A model generated the notes under the pieces. It was not told the origin of the DNA, did no database searches, and was given only the letters and a program-made list of their open reading frames with translations. The position numbers were made by a program, and so were the translations under genes. 5,573 nucleotides of DNA from Candidatus Firestoneibacteriota bacterium (GTDB lineage Bacteria; Oederibacteriota; JAAXVQ01), in assembly GCA_013335425.1 (NCBI GenBank), contig JAAXVQ010000161.1, positions 1 through 5,573 of the forward strand. Reading direction: 5' to 3'. This document shows positions 4,802 to 5,573 of the stretch, piece by piece; position 1 is the first letter of the stretch; every line of letters starts with the position of its first letter.

Positions 4802-5573
4802 CTATTTCGGGTTGGCGCCGTGCACGCCATGCCCGCCGAATTCGTTGCGCAGGGCCGCCACCACTTTGTCGGAAAACGTTTCCGCCCGACGGGAACGGAA
4901 GCGTTTGAAAAGCGCCTGCGCAATGTTGGTCGCGTCCACCCCGTCGGCCACGGCTTGCTCCACGGTCCAGCGCCCCTCCCCGGAGTCCTCGACATGCCCG
5001 GAGACGCCCGCCAAATCATGGTTGCGGGCCAGGGCGGCTTCCAACAATTCCAGGATCCACGAACGCACCACCGAACCCCGGTTCCAAAGCGCGGCCACCT
5101 TCTGCAACGCCAGCTCGCCGCCGTACGGCGAGGCTTGCAACAGTTCAAAGCCTTCGCCATAAGCTTCCATAAGCGCATACTCGACGCCGTTGTGGATCAT
5201 TTTCACAAAATGCCCGGCGCCCACCGGACCGCAATGCAGGTACCCGTCGGCGGGAGCCAAGGTTTTAAGCAAAGGCTCCAAAGCCTGAAAATCCGCCGAG
5301 GCGCCCCCCAGCATCAGGCAGTAGCCTTCCTGCAAACCCCAGACGCCGCCCGAAACTCCGGCATCCATAAAACGGACACCACGGCTTTGCAATTTTTCGG
5401 CGCGCGTCACATCGTCCCGATAATGGGTATTGCCCCCGTCGACGACCAAGTCACCCGGACCCAATAATGCGCCCAAAGCCTCCAAAGTTTCCGCCACCGG
5501 TTTTCCCGCGGGCAGCATGATCCAGATGACTTTTGGAGACGGCAATTTCCCGACCAAATCCGGCAAATCCGCC
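4802..5573 (-). CDS. gnd: 6-phosphogluconate dehydrogenase, decarboxylating (5'-partial)
   Basis: This enzyme oxidatively decarboxylates 6-phosphogluconate to ribulose-5-phosphate, the third step of the oxidative pentose phosphate pathway, in the cytoplasm. The frame is open to the window edge, so the true start and about 50 residues of the N-terminal Rossmann nucleotide-binding motif are missing; the TTG at 5566 is an internal Leu codon, not the start. Visible in order are IMLPAG, VVDGGNTHYRDD, the substrate-binding DAGVSGGVWG, and GAGHFVKMIHNGVEYALMEAYGEGF. The last contains the family's catalytic Lys and, seven residues on, its catalytic Glu (sheep K183 and E190). It ends FSDKVVAALRNEFGGH with a TAG stop and lacks the long C-terminal all-helical extension. 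With about 256 visible residues, the full protein should be near 305, the short form of the family, which is often NAD-preferring. Cofactor choice cannot be judged because the Rossmann loop is outside the window. It is the first of three pathway genes, 43 nt before zwf. Confidence 0.96.
   Translation of the reverse strand, partial: ADLPDLVGKLPSPKVIWIMLPAGKPVAETLEALGALLGPGDLVVDGGNTHYRDDVTRAEKLQSRGVRFMDAGVSGGVWGLQEGYCLMLGGASADFQALEPLLKTLAPADGYLHCGPVGAGHFVKMIHNGVEYALMEAYGEGFELLQASPYGGELALQKVAALWNRGSVVRSWILELLEAALARNHDLAGVSGHVEDSGEGRWTVEQAVADGVDATNIAQALFKRFRSRRAETFSDKVVAALRNEFGGHGVHGANPK

Noticed and set aside
4793..5467. Plus-strand frame of 224 codons opposite gnd
   Set aside because: It is antisense to unmistakable 6-phosphogluconate dehydrogenase sequence, a GC-rich shadow frame with no recognisable motif.

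Overview
The window is a tightly packed stretch of bacterial chromosome in which every supported gene lies on the minus strand, so transcription runs from the high-coordinate end to the low. Base composition is GC-rich, roughly 60% judged by eye. Gaps are short, and Shine-Dalgarno sequences are recognisable before most genes. The organism cannot be pinned down. A Sec-type signal peptide on one product, a short-type 6-phosphogluconate dehydrogenase and purine-rich ribosome sites indicate a free-living-type bacterium, but I see no marker that fixes the phylum. There are no RNA genes, insertion sequences, CRISPR arrays or phage genes.

Region 1 (5573 down to 2399) is the complete oxidative branch of the pentose phosphate pathway in three consecutive genes. 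These are gnd (6-phosphogluconate dehydrogenase, its N-terminus cut by the window edge), zwf (glucose-6-phosphate dehydrogenase) and pgl (6-phosphogluconolactonase, DevB type). Gaps are 43 and 32 nt, so they are probably one operon. Together they take glucose-6-phosphate to ribulose-5-phosphate and yield reduced nicotinamide cofactor.

Region 2 (2398 down to 418) follows a 73-nt gap holding a candidate promoter. It contains a small secreted protein made of eight degenerate 11-residue repeats (LEA/amphipathic-helix style), then a 220-residue protein whose C-terminal half resembles the N-formylglutamate amidohydrolase family, then nfo (endonuclease IV) with all nine metal ligands. The first pair is separated by 1 nt and the second overlaps by 7 nt, which suggests translational coupling.

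Region 3 (335 down to 1) is the N-terminal 111 residues of a protein I do not recognise. It starts 82 nt after nfo and runs off the window.

Most of the window is ordinary housekeeping metabolism and DNA repair. The parts worth a second look are the repeat protein, the degenerate amidohydrolase-like protein co-directed with nfo, the unrecognised partial protein, and the clustering of NADPH-generating genes with an AP endonuclease. In E. coli, zwf and nfo are unlinked but are both induced by SoxRS.
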